Counted from the first letter of the stretch, positions 44,616 to 55,501 are shown. The stretch is 64,000 nt of DNA from Aliarcobacter sp. (GCA_028688995.1 JAQTXB010000001.1:248001-312000); one strand, 5' to 3'. Notes: generated from the sequence alone by a model not told the origin. A program made the numbers and translations.

Positions 44616-45568
44616 TGAACACAACAGAGATATTTACATCTGAATTACCTGTAGGTGAAAAGTTATCTATAAAAAGAACAAGATTTGAACCAAAAGAAAA
44701 AACAACTAATAAAATTAAGAGAATTTCAATTGTAAGTGGAATTCATGGAGATGAATTAGAAGGGCAATTGGTTATTTATCTATTAGCTGATTGGCTAAAT
44801 AATAACAGTGAAAAAATAAAAGGGATAGTTGATATTTATCCTGCTGTTAACTCTTTGGGTGTTGATACAATTACAAGAGGTTTCCCTTTATATGATGTAG
44901 ATTTAAATAGAACTTTTCCTGGAAGTGCAAATGAATTTTTGCCAGGACAAGTTGTTTTTGCTCTAGCAAATGATGTGAAAGGGAGTGATATTGCAATTGA
45001 TATTCATTCAAGTAATATTTTTTTAAGAGAAATCCCACAAATAAGAATAAACAAAGAGTATTCAAAGTCTACTTTACCCCTTGCAAAAGAGCTAAATTGT
45101 GATTTTATTTGGATTCATGATGCAGTAACTGTATTGGAATCTACTTTTTCACATACAATGAATTCAATGGGAACTAAAACACTTGTTGTAGAAATGGGTG
45201 TTGGAATGAGACTTACGAAAGCTTATGGACATCAATTGTTAATAGGAATTCTAAATCTTATGCAAAAAGAGGGAATTATTGAGGGGAAAGATGATTTTGT
45301 TACAAGAGAAGCTTTTAACTCAGAAATTGGAGAAGTTTTTTATTTAAATGCTCCCAAAAGTGGATTATTTGTTCCTGCCCTTGATCATTGTTCTATTATA
45401 AAAAAAGATGACAAAATTGGAGATATTGTTGATCCTTTAACTGGTACAATACATGCCACATTGACAGCTCCTGCTGATGGAATATTATTTACATTAAGAG
45501 AGTATCCAGTTGTTTATGAAGGTTCATTATTAGCTAGAATTTTTGGAGATAACAGTGGAAAAAATTGA
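44615..45568 (+). CDS. Succinylglutamate desuccinylase/aspartoacylase (M14-like) family hydrolase
   Basis: A 317-residue zinc hydrolase of the AstE/AspA group. Zinc ligands are visible: His44 and Glu47 in SGIHGDELEG, and His131 in DIAIDIHSSN. YDVDLNRTFPG and VVEMGVG (catalytic Glu) also fit. It cleaves amides or peptides ending in acidic residues. Encoded 3' of the ATP-grasp/alpha-E pair, it may trim or release the ligase product. Confidence 0.88.
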   Translation: MNTTEIFTSELPVGEKLSIKRTRFEPKEKTTNKIKRISIVSGIHGDELEGQLVIYLLADWLNNNSEKIKGIVDIYPAVNSLGVDTITRGFPLYDVDLNRTFPGSANEFLPGQVVFALANDVKGSDIAIDIHSSNIFLREIPQIRINKEYSKSTLPLAKELNCDFIWIHDAVTVLESTFSHTMNSMGTKTLVVEMGVGMRLTKAYGHQLLIGILNLMQKEGIIEGKDDFVTREAFNSEIGEVFYLNAPKSGLFVPALDHCSIIKKDDKIGDIVDPLTGTIHATLTAPADGILFTLREYPVVYEGSLLARIFGDNSGKN

Positions 45569-46487
45569 AGTTTTAAGAATTGAGTCATTAAGTCGAGCTC
45601 CATTAGTTATTGAAGGTTATTTATTTAAAGGAACAAATAAAAAAGCCCCTAAAGTAGCCATTGTTGGTGCAATGGAGGGAGAGTCTATCTTACCTTTATA
45701 TTGTGCTTCTACTATGGTTAATTTTTTTAAAAATAAAATTGATAAAGCTAAGATAAAAGGGGATGTTTTAATTATCCCTTCAATTAATCATTATGCTTTA
45801 AATATTGGAAAAAGATTTTGGCCTTTAGATAATACAGATATAAATATGATGTTTCCAGGTTATGAGTTAGGTGAAACCACACAAAGAATAGCTAAAAAAG
45901 TTTTTGATGCAATTAGTGGTTATGATTTTGGAATTATTCTTGAAAGAAGACCAGACCCTGCAACTTGTCTACCTTATATAAAACTTTACAAAAGTGGTTA
46001 TGAAGATTTAGTTAGTGCAAAGAAATTTGGTTTCAAAATGATTCATCACAGAACAATGAAATCAATTGATACAGTAACTTTACAATATAATTGGCAACTT
46101 TGGGGGACAAAAGCATTTTCTATTATGTGCCCAAGTGATAATCAAGTTGATAAAAAAATTGCAAGTCAAATAAATCAAGCAATGATTAGATTTATGGATA
46201 AAACAAAAATTATAAATTACCATATTTTTAATGGATATGAATCAACAGTAATTGATAGAAATTCTATAGATGTTGTTAAATCTCCAAGAAGTGGTATTTT
46301 TATTTCAAAAGAACTTGCAGGTAATTATGTTTCAAAAGATCAAGTTATTGGAGAAATTGTTCACTCTTTAGAAGGAGATGTAATACATCAATTTTTAGCT
46401 CCATGTAATGGAATGATAACTTGTTTTTATAGTAATTCATTAATTTACGAACATGCTGTTGCTTTTAGAATTGCAAAGATTGGCTAG
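45555..46487 (+). CDS. M14-like family protein lacking the zinc ligands
   Basis: About 310 residues, paralogous in layout to the preceding hydrolase. The zinc motif H-x2-E is GAMEGES (38-44), with Met40 in place of His, and the third-ligand segment reads IILERRPDP in place of DIHSSN. The barrel-sandwich C-terminal part (SPRSGIFISKELAGNYVSKD) is preserved. It is thus probably a pseudoenzyme or uses another chemistry. Start GTG 45555 is chosen for the GGAG six bases before; a TTG at 45543 is possible. Overlaps the preceding gene by 14 bp. Confidence 0.8.
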   Translation: MEKIEVLRIESLSRAPLVIEGYLFKGTNKKAPKVAIVGAMEGESILPLYCASTMVNFFKNKIDKAKIKGDVLIIPSINHYALNIGKRFWPLDNTDINMMFPGYELGETTQRIAKKVFDAISGYDFGIILERRPDPATCLPYIKLYKSGYEDLVSAKKFGFKMIHHRTMKSIDTVTLQYNWQLWGTKAFSIMCPSDNQVDKKIASQINQAMIRFMDKTKIINYHIFNGYESTVIDRNSIDVVKSPRSGIFISKELAGNYVSKDQVIGEIVHSLEGDVIHQFLAPCNGMITCFYSNSLIYEHAVAFRIAKIG

Positions 46488-46508
46488 ATAAATCTAGTTA
46501 ATCTTTGC
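46473..46508 (+). terminator. Hairpin at the end of the ATP-grasp operon
   Basis: GCAAAGATT and AATCTTTGC arms, with an inner CTAGA/TCTAG pair, form a long interrupted stem that spans the stop codon at 46485-46487. No T tract follows on the plus strand. Confidence 0.5.
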
Positions 46509-46746
46509 ATAATAAAAAGTGCTTAACATTCAAAATAATATGTAAATTAATAATAAAAAAACTCTTTTATTTAACTCATTTAACCACTATTAAATTATTA
46601 TTCTCTTATGTATGTAAATAACTCCATTTTTCTTTGCTTTACTATCAGTTACATTAAATTATTTTTTATTTATCAATTATTACAATAAATAATTCTTATA
46701 TTTAAACTATGATATAATTAAGAATATTAAATTATTAGGGAAAATA

Positions 46747-48726
46747 ATGATAAAAAACATCAATACGAAAATGAAACTACTGTTGTTTCCATTTATGTTT
46801 GTAATAATTGTGATTGCGTCAGGAGTTGTTTATACACACTTTAGTGGTGTTGAAAATTCAAGAAATCAGATAGCAATAAGAACTGAAGAGTTTATTCAAG
46901 AACTTCTAAAGGGAAGAATTTCTGTTTATCAGTTTTTAAGAACTTCAAATGAAGAAAATGCAAAAAAGGTAGTTGATAATTTTGCTAAATTGGATAAAGA
47001 AGTTTTAGAATTAAAATCAAAAGTATCTTTACAAAAGAATAAAGATTTATGTGATGAAATTTTATCATCATCACAAAATTATGTAAATGATTTTAAAGCT
47101 GTTGCAACTATGAAGATATCAAATAACAAAAGTGGTGGGGAAGAACCTGCTGATATGAAAGCTTCAATTACAAGAATGGTACAAACAGGAGCAACTTTAG
47201 AATCTAAAATAAATGAAATAAATCAAAGTGCAACACAGTTAAAAGAAGAAGCACACTCTTCGTTGAATACAACTTTAGTGGCACTAGCTATTATTGCAAT
47301 TATAATTTTTATTTTATTCTCGTTATTCATATCAAGTATAGTTGTTAAATCATTAAGTGATTTTAAAGAGGGACTTATATCTTTCTTTGATTATTTAAAT
47401 AGAAAAACAACTTCTGTTATATTATTAGAAGATAAAACAAAAGATGAGTTTGGTGAAATGGCTATTTTTGTAAATGAGAATATCAAACAAATTGAAAAAA
47501 CATTAAATCAAGATGTTGCTTTAATAGAAGAAGCAAAAGTAGTAATGACTAGGGTAAATAATGGTTGGTATGGACAATTTATAGAAAAATCAACTGCAAA
47601 TGCTTCTTTAGAAGAGTTCAAAAATAATGTAAATAAAATGATAGAGAGTACAAGAAATAGATTTGCAGAAGTTGATGAATTATTAGAAAAATATGCGAAA
47701 CTTAATTATATAGAAACATTAACTATGCATCCAAATGATGAACATGGTGGAGTATTTGAAAGACTTGTAGTTGGTATTAATACTTTACAAAACTCAATTA
47801 CTCAAATGTTAGTTGAAAATAAAACAAATGGATTAACACTTGATGAGAGTTCAAATATTTTACTTGTAAATGTAGATAAATTAAATCAAAGTTCAAATGA
47901 AGCAGCAGCATCTTTAGAAGAAACAGCAGCTGCAATCGAAGAGATTACAAGTAATATTAGAAACAATACAGAAAATATTACAAAAATGGCAATGCTTTCA
48001 AATGAAGTAACTGCTTCAGCATCTCAAGGTGAAAAACTAGCAAATCAAACTACAGTTTCTATGGATGAGATTAATACTCAAGTAAATGCTATTAATGATG
48101 CAATTTCAGTAATTGACCAAATAGCATTCCAAACAAATATTCTTTCTTTAAATGCAGCCGTTGAAGCAGCAACTGCAGGAGAAGCTGGAAAAGGATTCGC
48201 AGTAGTTGCAGCAGAAGTTCGAAACTTAGCATCTCGTTCAGCAGAAGCCGCAAAAGAGATAAAAACTATAGTTGAAAATGCAACTAAAAAAGCAAATGAT
48301 GGGAAACTAATAGCTGGAAATATGATTGAGGGATATAAACAATTAAATCAAAATATTACTCATACAATAAATCTAATTTCAGATATTCAAAATGCTTCAA
48401 AAGAGCAATTACTTGGAATTGAACAAATAAATGATGCAGTAAATCAACTTGACCAACAAACACAACAAAATGCAGCTGTAGCAAGTCAAACACATGATGT
48501 AGCTGTATTAACAGACCAAATAGCAAAATTAGTTGTTTCAAATGCAGATGAAAAAGAGTTTAAAGGGAAAAATGATGTTAAAGCAAAAAGTGTAGAAAAA
48601 GCTAAAAATAAAACTCATTCAATACCTGTTCAAAATAAAGTTGCAGCAAAGGTTGTAAAACATGAACCAAAACCTGTTGTTTCTTCAAAACCTACAAAAG
48701 ATGATGAAGAGTGGGAGAGTTTTTAA
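46747..48726 (+). CDS. Methyl-accepting chemotaxis protein with a C-terminal CheR/CheB-type pentapeptide
   Basis: A 659-residue chemoreceptor. TM1 near 10-30, a periplasmic helical sensor of about 140 residues, TM2 near 177-197, a HAMP-like region, and a long cytoplasmic signalling coil with the tip [42 protein letters not shown] block (key residues [21 protein letters not shown]). A flexible Lys/Pro-rich tail of about 60 residues ends in EWESF, fitting the W-x-x-F tether. A TATAAT-like -10 lies about 35 bp upstream. It separates two arms of an amidoligase locus. Confidence 0.9.
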   Translation: MIKNINTKMKLLLFPFMFVIIVIASGVVYTHFSGVENSRNQIAIRTEEFIQELLKGRISVYQFLRTSNEENAKKVVDNFAKLDKEVLELKSKVSLQKNKDLCDEILSSSQNYVNDFKAVATMKISNNKSGGEEPADMKASITRMVQTGATLESKINEINQSATQLKEEAHSSLNTTLVALAIIAIIIFILFSLFISSIVVKSLSDFKEGLISFFDYLNRKTTSVILLEDKTKDEFGEMAIFVNENIKQIEKTLNQDVALIEEAKVVMTRVNNGWYGQFIEKSTANASLEEFKNNVNKMIESTRNRFAEVDELLEKYAKLNYIETLTMHPNDEHGGVFERLVVGINTLQNSITQMLVENKTNGLTLDESSNILLVNVDKLNQSSNEAAASLEETAAAIEEITSNIRNNTENITKMAMLSNEVTASASQGEKLANQTTVSMDEINTQVNAINDAISVIDQIAFQTNILSLNAAVEAATAGEAGKGFAVVAAEVRNLASRSAEAAKEIKTIVENATKKANDGKLIAGNMIEGYKQLNQNITHTINLISDIQNASKEQLLGIEQINDAVNQLDQQTQQNAAVASQTHDVAVLTDQIAKLVVSNADEKEFKGKNDVKAKSVEKAKNKTHSIPVQNKVAAKVVKHEPKPVVSSKPTKDDEEWESF

Positions 48727-48746
48727 ACTCTTCTAATCTTTATTTT

Positions 48747-49637
48747 TTAATCTAAAACTCTAACATCCACTTTAACACTAAGCAGGCTATTCCCACTACT
48801 TTGAACAACACCTTTTAATGGTGAAATATCTAAATAATCTCTTCCATAACCTAAAACTATATACTCTTCATTTGGGATTTTATTATTCGTTGGATCAAAA
48901 TCTACCCAACCAAAATCAGGAACATAGATAGAAAACCAAGCATGAGAAGCATCAACACCAAAGAGTTTTTCACTTCCAACTGCTGGAATAGTTTGAATAT
49001 AACCACTTATATAACGAGTAGGAATTCCAATACTTCTAAGAGCTGAGATTGCAAACTGGGCAAAATCTTGACAAACTCCTTTCTTTTCTTTAAAAATTAT
49101 TTCAATGGGAGTTGTAATATCACTGAATCCAGATACGAATTTAAAATCATTAAATATTCTTGCCATAAAATCACTTGTAGCTTCAATGATATTTCTATTT
49201 TCATCAAAAGATTTTAAAACATAATCTTTTATCTCCTTTGAAGGCATGGGAATAGACTCTGTTTCAAATAAAAAATATTTTGCTAAAACATCATTTGGAT
49301 TAAAAGAACTAAGTCTTTGTTTTAAATCTCTTACAGTTATTTTTATATTTTTTAAAGAATCAATCTCTTTTTTTATCTCACTTTCAAATCTTTCCACCTT
49401 TGAAGTTGCAATTACTTTTAAACTTTTATGGGATTCTCTGATAAGCATAAAATTATTTGTATTTTCAAAATAGTCAATAAATTCAGAAGTTTCATAGGGT
49501 GTTGGCTCAATTTTAAGTGAATATTCTAATAGTTTTTGAGTATTAGAATCTTTAGGTTTTAGTCTTGCGATATTATGGCTAAATGTTACAAGACCAGCAT
49601 AACTAAACTTTGTTTCGTGGTATATTTTATAAATCAT
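48747..49637 (-). CDS. Transglutaminase-like cysteine protease-fold protein
   Basis: A 296-residue protein with an N-terminal beta domain (YHETKFSYAGLVTFSHNIARL) and a transglutaminase core: Cys in KKGVCQDFAQFAISALR, His in DASHAWFSIYVPDFGW and Asp in VDFDPTNNK. All three catalytic residues are present. It is the last gene of the reverse arm, 2 bp after the ATP-grasp/alpha-E fusion. It may act as a peptidase or amide exchanger on the ligase product. Confidence 0.88.
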   Translation of the reverse strand: MIYKIYHETKFSYAGLVTFSHNIARLKPKDSNTQKLLEYSLKIEPTPYETSEFIDYFENTNNFMLIRESHKSLKVIATSKVERFESEIKKEIDSLKNIKITVRDLKQRLSSFNPNDVLAKYFLFETESIPMPSKEIKDYVLKSFDENRNIIEATSDFMARIFNDFKFVSGFSDITTPIEIIFKEKKGVCQDFAQFAISALRSIGIPTRYISGYIQTIPAVGSEKLFGVDASHAWFSIYVPDFGWVDFDPTNNKIPNEEYIVLGYGRDYLDISPLKGVVQSSGNSLLSVKVDVRVLD

Positions 49638-49639
49638 GT

Positions 49640-52129
49640 TTACTCATTATAGTGTGAAAAATATGTTTTAGTTAATTCTTCAGAAGTTTCTGTTAATAAA
49701 TTAGAAATAGTTGATAAAAACTCATCTAAATGTGTATAAACATACTCTTCCTCATTACTTTCTAAAAGTTTTTGGGTATTTGATAATGTAATCATCGAAA
49801 AGACTTTAAATACAGGCTCTTCAAAATTACTAAGATGTGAATTGTTGATATTTCTTGGTAATTCTTTTAAATCATTTAGTAATTGGGTTATTATGTAAAT
49901 TAGTGATTTTGGGTATTTTGTATTAAACATTAAAAAATCTAATACATTTTCTAAGTCCAATGAAGATTTATAATAAGCTCTATAAGAGTTATAACTTTCA
50001 TAAGAGTTTAACATAGAATCTAAAACATCATACTCAATTAATTTATCAAGTTTTAAAGTAAGAAGAGATCTTAATTTTGCAATTAAAAGTTGTGAAATCT
50101 CTATTTTAGAACCAATATCATATAAAATTAATCCTTGCTCTTTAAACATACTTTCATCAATCAATTCTCTATAAGCCATTAAATAAATTAATAGTCTATC
50201 AAGTTCATTTATATGATCTTTGTATGTGAAAACATCTCTTTTGTTGTAATTATTCCACTCTTTTTGCATTCGCTCATAGATTCGCCATGCTTCCATTGTA
50301 AGAAGATTTTTTACACTTGCGTTAAGATTTGAAAGCATCGATAGAGTAAAACTTAATGTTCCTATTCTATTTTTATCTCTAATAAGTGAAACAATTTCTT
50401 TTAGAGGTGAAGCTAACTCTTCATTTAAAAAACCAGGATAAGTCATTGTTAAGTGAGTTAAAGCATTGTTTAAAATAGTATTTGTTTTTTTTGAATTAGC
50501 ATTATCATCATATCTATTTAGATTTAGCATATTTTTTAAATTAAATCTTACCATTCTAGCTGTTGTTATTGCTCTTGTTAAATATCTTCCTAACCAAAAG
50601 AGATTTTCAGCTCTTTTTGTTGAAATATTTTCTAATCTTGAATCTATAAATGCTCTATTTTTAAAGATATTATTTCCCTTGAAATCTTCATTTTTCCCAA
50701 GAATCCATAAATCTTTACTTGTTCCACCTTTTTGATTTGAAACAACAAGTGAATCTTTTGATGGAGATACTCTTATTAATCCTCCAGGCATTACATTATA
50801 TTTGTTTCCTTCTAAATAAGAAAAAGCTCTAATTACAGTATTTCTTGGTTCAATCTTTCCTTTAGTAAAAGATGGGCTAGTTGAAAAATCAATAACTTCT
50901 TGACCAACATAATAGTGAGGATTGTTTTGTATTTTTTCTATTAGTTTATTTAATTCGGTATCATCTAATTTATGGGCGAAATGAACTTCAATATTATCTG
51001 TTCTATCAATTTTTTTAATGATAAGATTTTTAATATTTTTAAGTACAAAATCTAACTCATTTTTTTGTCCACACCACCAAGTAGCAATTTGTGGTAATAT
51101 TAACTCTTCATTTAATAAGAATTTTGCAATATTTTTCATAAATGGATTTAGGCCAATGTTTTCTAAAATACCAATTCCAATTGGATTTATCATTGATAAA
51201 TTATCTTTTCTAATTACATTTACAAGTCCAGCAACACCTAGTTGAGAATCATTTCTCAGTTCCAATGGGTCACAATATTGTGAATCAACTCTTCTAATTA
51301 AAGTATCAACTTTTCTTAATCCATTTAAACTTTTTAGCCATAGTTGGTTGTTTTTTACAAGTAAATCTTCCCCTTGAACAAGAGTTAAATCTAAAAAAGA
51401 ACTAATATATGAGTGTTCAAAATAGGTTTCATTTAAAGGACCTGGCGTTAAAAGTGCAATTAGTGGATTGTCATGATTTGATGAAGAGAGAGATTTTAAC
51501 ATATTTTTAAAACCCTCAATAAATTTTGCCATTTTCAAAATCTCTACATTTGGATATAAATCATCTGAAATAGAGTTCATTGTAAGTCGATTTTCTATAG
51601 CATATCCAAGACCTGATGGTGATTGAGTTCTATCATTTATAACCCAAAATTTTCCATCAGGACCTCTACTTATATCTGCTGCATAAAATCGCATAGAATA
51701 GTAATCATCATTTTCAAAGTTAAAAACTTCAGGAATAAAACTTTTATGGGCAAAGATGATTTCAGCAGGAACAATTCCTTCTTTTATTAATCTTTGCTCA
51801 GTATATAAATCTTTAAAAATTAGATTTAAAAGTTTAGCTCTTTGTTTTAATCCTTTTGAAATCTCTTCCCATTCTGTATCTGTAAGAACTAAAGGAATTG
51901 GGTCTAAATTCCATCTTCTATTATTACCTTCAGGGTCATTATAAATATTATAAGTAACCCCATTATCTTCAAGTCTCCAATCAATTTCTAGTTGTTTTTG
52001 TTCAAGCTGTTTAATACCGGCTTTTTCAATTCCGTCAATAATATCAGCCCAATGTGCTCTTGGTGTACAAGAGCTATCAAACATCTCATCAAATGATGAT
52101 TCTAACTTACAACTATCAAAAATTGACAT
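49640..52129 (-). CDS. Fusion of circularly permuted ATP-grasp and alpha-E domains
   Basis: 829 residues. The first about 480 residues are a circularly permuted ATP-grasp (LKQRAKLLNLIFKDLY, VINDRTQSPSGLGYAIENRL, LLTPGPLNETYFEHSYISSF, DTLIRRVDSQYCDPLELR, NPHYYVGQEVIDF), and the rest is an alpha-E domain starting at RAENLFWLGRYLTRA. The forward arm encodes the same two domains as separate proteins. It abuts the transglutaminase/DUF2126 gene with no gap (TAG then ATG). Confidence 0.9.
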   Translation of the reverse strand: MSIFDSCKLESSFDEMFDSSCTPRAHWADIIDGIEKAGIKQLEQKQLEIDWRLEDNGVTYNIYNDPEGNNRRWNLDPIPLVLTDTEWEEISKGLKQRAKLLNLIFKDLYTEQRLIKEGIVPAEIIFAHKSFIPEVFNFENDDYYSMRFYAADISRGPDGKFWVINDRTQSPSGLGYAIENRLTMNSISDDLYPNVEILKMAKFIEGFKNMLKSLSSSNHDNPLIALLTPGPLNETYFEHSYISSFLDLTLVQGEDLLVKNNQLWLKSLNGLRKVDTLIRRVDSQYCDPLELRNDSQLGVAGLVNVIRKDNLSMINPIGIGILENIGLNPFMKNIAKFLLNEELILPQIATWWCGQKNELDFVLKNIKNLIIKKIDRTDNIEVHFAHKLDDTELNKLIEKIQNNPHYYVGQEVIDFSTSPSFTKGKIEPRNTVIRAFSYLEGNKYNVMPGGLIRVSPSKDSLVVSNQKGGTSKDLWILGKNEDFKGNNIFKNRAFIDSRLENISTKRAENLFWLGRYLTRAITTARMVRFNLKNMLNLNRYDDNANSKKTNTILNNALTHLTMTYPGFLNEELASPLKEIVSLIRDKNRIGTLSFTLSMLSNLNASVKNLLTMEAWRIYERMQKEWNNYNKRDVFTYKDHINELDRLLIYLMAYRELIDESMFKEQGLILYDIGSKIEISQLLIAKLRSLLTLKLDKLIEYDVLDSMLNSYESYNSYRAYYKSSLDLENVLDFLMFNTKYPKSLIYIITQLLNDLKELPRNINNSHLSNFEEPVFKVFSMITLSNTQKLLESNEEEYVYTHLDEFLSTISNLLTETSEELTKTYFSHYNE

Positions 52130-55100
52130 CTACTTTTTAATCCACCTTTGTCTTAAATCTAATGTATGTGGGTACTCTTTGTTTTTTGGCATCTCTTTGA
52201 AAAGAAGTTTTTTACTTCCTTTTGTATTTGTTAATGTTCTTGTTGCTTCCACTGCAAATACACTATTCGCTTCTCCTGAAATAGATGGTTCATAAGCTTC
52301 AACTTCACCTTGAGAGTGATTAAAGTCCCAATATCTATTTATTCTTCTTGACTCTGCTTCATAAGAATTTACAGGGAAAGTATCATAACTTCTTCCACCT
52401 GGATGCGCAACAAAATAATTAAACCCACCAATAGATCTAGTATTCCATTTATCTATTATATCAAAAGTTAAAGGTGTATCAACTTTAATGGTTGGATGAA
52501 GGGCTGACCAAGGTTGCCAAGCTTTATATCTAACACCACTTACAAATATACCTTCAACATCTGTTTTTGATAGGGGAACTTGAACACCGTTACAAGTTAC
52601 TATATATCTTTCTTCATTGAAATTCTCAATTTTTATTTGTAATCTCTCAACTGATGAGTCAACATATCGTGCAGTTCCTTGAGAACTTGATTCTTCTCCT
52701 AAAACATGCCAAGGCTCAATTGCTGATCTAATTTCAACTGGCATTCCCTCAATCATTGTCATTCCATATAATGGGAATCTAAATTCAAAGAATGGGTCAA
52801 ACCAATCTAATTTAAACTCATACCCCTCATCATTTAAGTATTGAACAACACTTCTTAAATCCTCTTTTACATAATGTTCAAGTAAGAATTTATCATGTAA
52901 TCTTGTTCCCCATCTAACTAAATCATGTTTATATGGTTTTTGCCAAAAACAAGATACTAATGCTCTAACTAATAACATTTGCAAAAGTGCCATTTGAGAG
53001 TGAGGTGGCATATCAAAAGCTCTAAGTTCTAAAATACCAAGTCTTCCTGTGCTACTATCAGGTGAATATAATTTGTCTATACAAAATTCACTTCTGTGAG
53101 TATTTCCAGTAATATCTGTTAGCATATGTCTAAACAGTCTATCAGTTAACCAAAATGGAACATCTCCATGTTCAGGAATTTGTGAAAAGGCAATTTCTAG
53201 TTCATAAAGGTTTTCAGGTCTTCCTTCATCAACCCTTGGAGCTTGAGAAGTAGGCCCTATGAATGCACCTGAGAAAAGGTAAGATAATCCTGGATGATGC
53301 TGCCAAAAAGTGATTAAACTTCTAAGTAATTGAGGATTTCTCAATAGTGGAGAATCACTAGGCTTCATAGCTCCAATAGTTACATGGTTACCACCACCAG
53401 TTCCTGTGTGTCTTCCATCAATCATAAACTTTTCAGTTCCAAGTCGGCAAAGTCTAGCATCTTCATAAAGTGCAAGTAGATTATCACTTAACTCTTTCCA
53501 TGAAGATGCAGGTTGGATATTAACTTCAATAACACCTGGGTCTGGAGTTACTTTGATTCTATCTGTTCTTAAATCATGTGGTGGTTCATAACCCTCAATA
53601 ATTACTGCTAAATTTAACATAGTTGCTGTTTGTTCAATTGAAGCAATTAAATCTAAAAACACTTCTGCATTTTCAATTGGAGGAAGGAAAATACAAAGTT
53701 TATTATCTCTAATTTCAGAAGTGATTGCAGTTCTGACAAAAGTATTTGAGTTAAATTTTGTAGTTGTCTTTTTGCTGATTTTTTTAGCTCTTTTTTTCAC
53801 ATCTTTGATGTAATCCCCAAGTTGTGGAGCAAATGCGAAAAGGTCTGTTTCAAAACTTTTTTCTATTTCAACTGGCGGTTTTACAATCAAAGATTCAAGA
53901 GGAAGTCTAAGTCCCAATGGTGAATTTCCTGCACTTAGGAAAAGATGATTTCTTCTAAATTCCCATTTTGAACTTATCCATTTTGTAACTCCAAAATTCA
54001 AAGGTAAAACATATCCAACTTCAGAGTTTAAACCTTGAGTTAATTTTTCAGCTATTGTTTTTCTCTCTAAAGGGTCTTTTAAATCATATTTTAAAGGGTC
54101 AATATCAAGAGGAAGTTCAGCTTCTTTCATAATATAATAAATTGGGTCTTCAAATGCTGGACTAATATTTTCATCACTAACACCTAAAACTAAAGCAAGT
54201 GTTGATAAAAAGTTTTTTGCATCAGCAGTTGTGTAAGGAAATACATCATTTTTATTTGCTAAAAGTGCTGGATTTTCCCACACAGGTTTTTTATCTTTTC
54301 TCCAATAAATAGTTGTTTGCCATCTTGGAAGTGGCTCACCTGGATACCATTTCCCTTGGGCATGGTGTAAAAGTCCTCCAGTTGTAGTTGTTTCTAAAAG
54401 TCTTCTAGCTAGTTTTGTTGCTAATTCTCTTTTGTGTGGTCCATCTGCTTCACTGTTCCATTGAGCTGATTCCATATCATCAATAGATACAAAAGTAGGT
54501 TCACCTCCCATTGTTAGACGAACATCATTTTTCTCTAAGTCTTCATCAACTTTGAAACCTAAGTTATAAATAGCTTCCCATTGCTCTTCCCTATAAGGTT
54601 TTGTAACCCTTGGAGATTCAAAAATTCTAGTAACTTTATTTTCAAATTCAAACTCAGTTTCACATTTATCACTAAATCCCTCAATAGCGTGAGCTGAGTT
54701 ATAGTGTGGTGTACAAGCAAGTGGAATATGTCCTTCACCTGCAAACAGTCCACTTGTACTATCAAGTCCAACCCAACCAGCACCTGGAATATAAACTTCT
54801 GTCCAAGCATGTAAATCTGTAAAGTCAGCTTCAGGACCACTTGGTCCATCAAGTGATTTTACATCAGCTGTTAATTGAACTAAATATCCAGATACAAATC
54901 TAGCAGCAAGTCCTAAATGTCTTAATACTTGTACAAAAAGCCAAGCAAAATCTCTACATGAACCAAGTCTCTCTTTTAGAGTTGTTTTACATGTTTGAAC
55001 ACCTGGTTCTAGTCTTACTGTATAGTTTATATAAGAGTTTATTAATTGGTTAACTTCAACTAAAAAGTCAATAATTGGTTTCTCTTTTTTATCAATCTTT

Positions 55101-55501
55101 TCAATAAACTCTTTTAATAATTTACCATCTTCTTCTATTTTTAAATATGGTTTTAATTCATGTTTTAAATCTTTTTTATATTCAAATGGATAATTTGTTG
55201 CAGACTCTTCAACGAAAAAGTCAAAAGGATTAATTGTAATCATATCCGCAATAATCTCAACATCTACAAAAAACTCTTTTGTTTTTTCAGGAAATACAAT
55301 TCTTGCTTGATAGTTTCCAAATGGGTCTTGTTGCCAGTTTAAAAAATGTCCATCAGGTTTTATTTTTAATGAATATGCTTCAATTGGAGTTCTACTGTGT
55401 GGAGCTGGTCTTAATCTTATGATGTGTGGAGATAAAGATATAGGTCTATCATATTTATAGTGAGTTTTGTGGGAAATAACTACTTTTAAAGACATTTTCA
55501 A
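52130..55501 (-). CDS. Transglutaminase-DUF2126 fusion protein
   Basis: A 1,123-residue protein. Residues about 1-290 are a transglutaminase module with Cys in RLGSCRDFAWLFVQVLR, His in DLHAWTEVYIPGAGW and Asp in VGLDSTSG. The remainder is DUF2126, with RLTMGGEPTFVSIDD, GRHTGTGGGNHVTIG, SPLLRNPQLLRSLITFWQ and LGILELRAFDMPPH, which resembles glutamine-synthetase/GCS-type carboxylate-amine ligases. First gene of the reverse arm. It should combine bond making and bond breaking on an unknown peptide-like substrate. Confidence 0.9.
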   Translation of the reverse strand: MKMSLKVVISHKTHYKYDRPISLSPHIIRLRPAPHSRTPIEAYSLKIKPDGHFLNWQQDPFGNYQARIVFPEKTKEFFVDVEIIADMITINPFDFFVEESATNYPFEYKKDLKHELKPYLKIEEDGKLLKEFIEKIDKKEKPIIDFLVEVNQLINSYINYTVRLEPGVQTCKTTLKERLGSCRDFAWLFVQVLRHLGLAARFVSGYLVQLTADVKSLDGPSGPEADFTDLHAWTEVYIPGAGWVGLDSTSGLFAGEGHIPLACTPHYNSAHAIEGFSDKCETEFEFENKVTRIFESPRVTKPYREEQWEAIYNLGFKVDEDLEKNDVRLTMGGEPTFVSIDDMESAQWNSEADGPHKRELATKLARRLLETTTTGGLLHHAQGKWYPGEPLPRWQTTIYWRKDKKPVWENPALLANKNDVFPYTTADAKNFLSTLALVLGVSDENISPAFEDPIYYIMKEAELPLDIDPLKYDLKDPLERKTIAEKLTQGLNSEVGYVLPLNFGVTKWISSKWEFRRNHLFLSAGNSPLGLRLPLESLIVKPPVEIEKSFETDLFAFAPQLGDYIKDVKKRAKKISKKTTTKFNSNTFVRTAITSEIRDNKLCIFLPPIENAEVFLDLIASIEQTATMLNLAVIIEGYEPPHDLRTDRIKVTPDPGVIEVNIQPASSWKELSDNLLALYEDARLCRLGTEKFMIDGRHTGTGGGNHVTIGAMKPSDSPLLRNPQLLRSLITFWQHHPGLSYLFSGAFIGPTSQAPRVDEGRPENLYELEIAFSQIPEHGDVPFWLTDRLFRHMLTDITGNTHRSEFCIDKLYSPDSSTGRLGILELRAFDMPPHSQMALLQMLLVRALVSCFWQKPYKHDLVRWGTRLHDKFLLEHYVKEDLRSVVQYLNDEGYEFKLDWFDPFFEFRFPLYGMTMIEGMPVEIRSAIEPWHVLGEESSSQGTARYVDSSVERLQIKIENFNEERYIVTCNGVQVPLSKTDVEGIFVSGVRYKAWQPWSALHPTIKVDTPLTFDIIDKWNTRSIGGFNYFVAHPGGRSYDTFPVNSYEAESRRINRYWDFNHSQGEVEAYEPSISGEANSVFAVEATRTLTNTKGSKKLLFKEMPKNKEYPHTLDLRQRWIKK

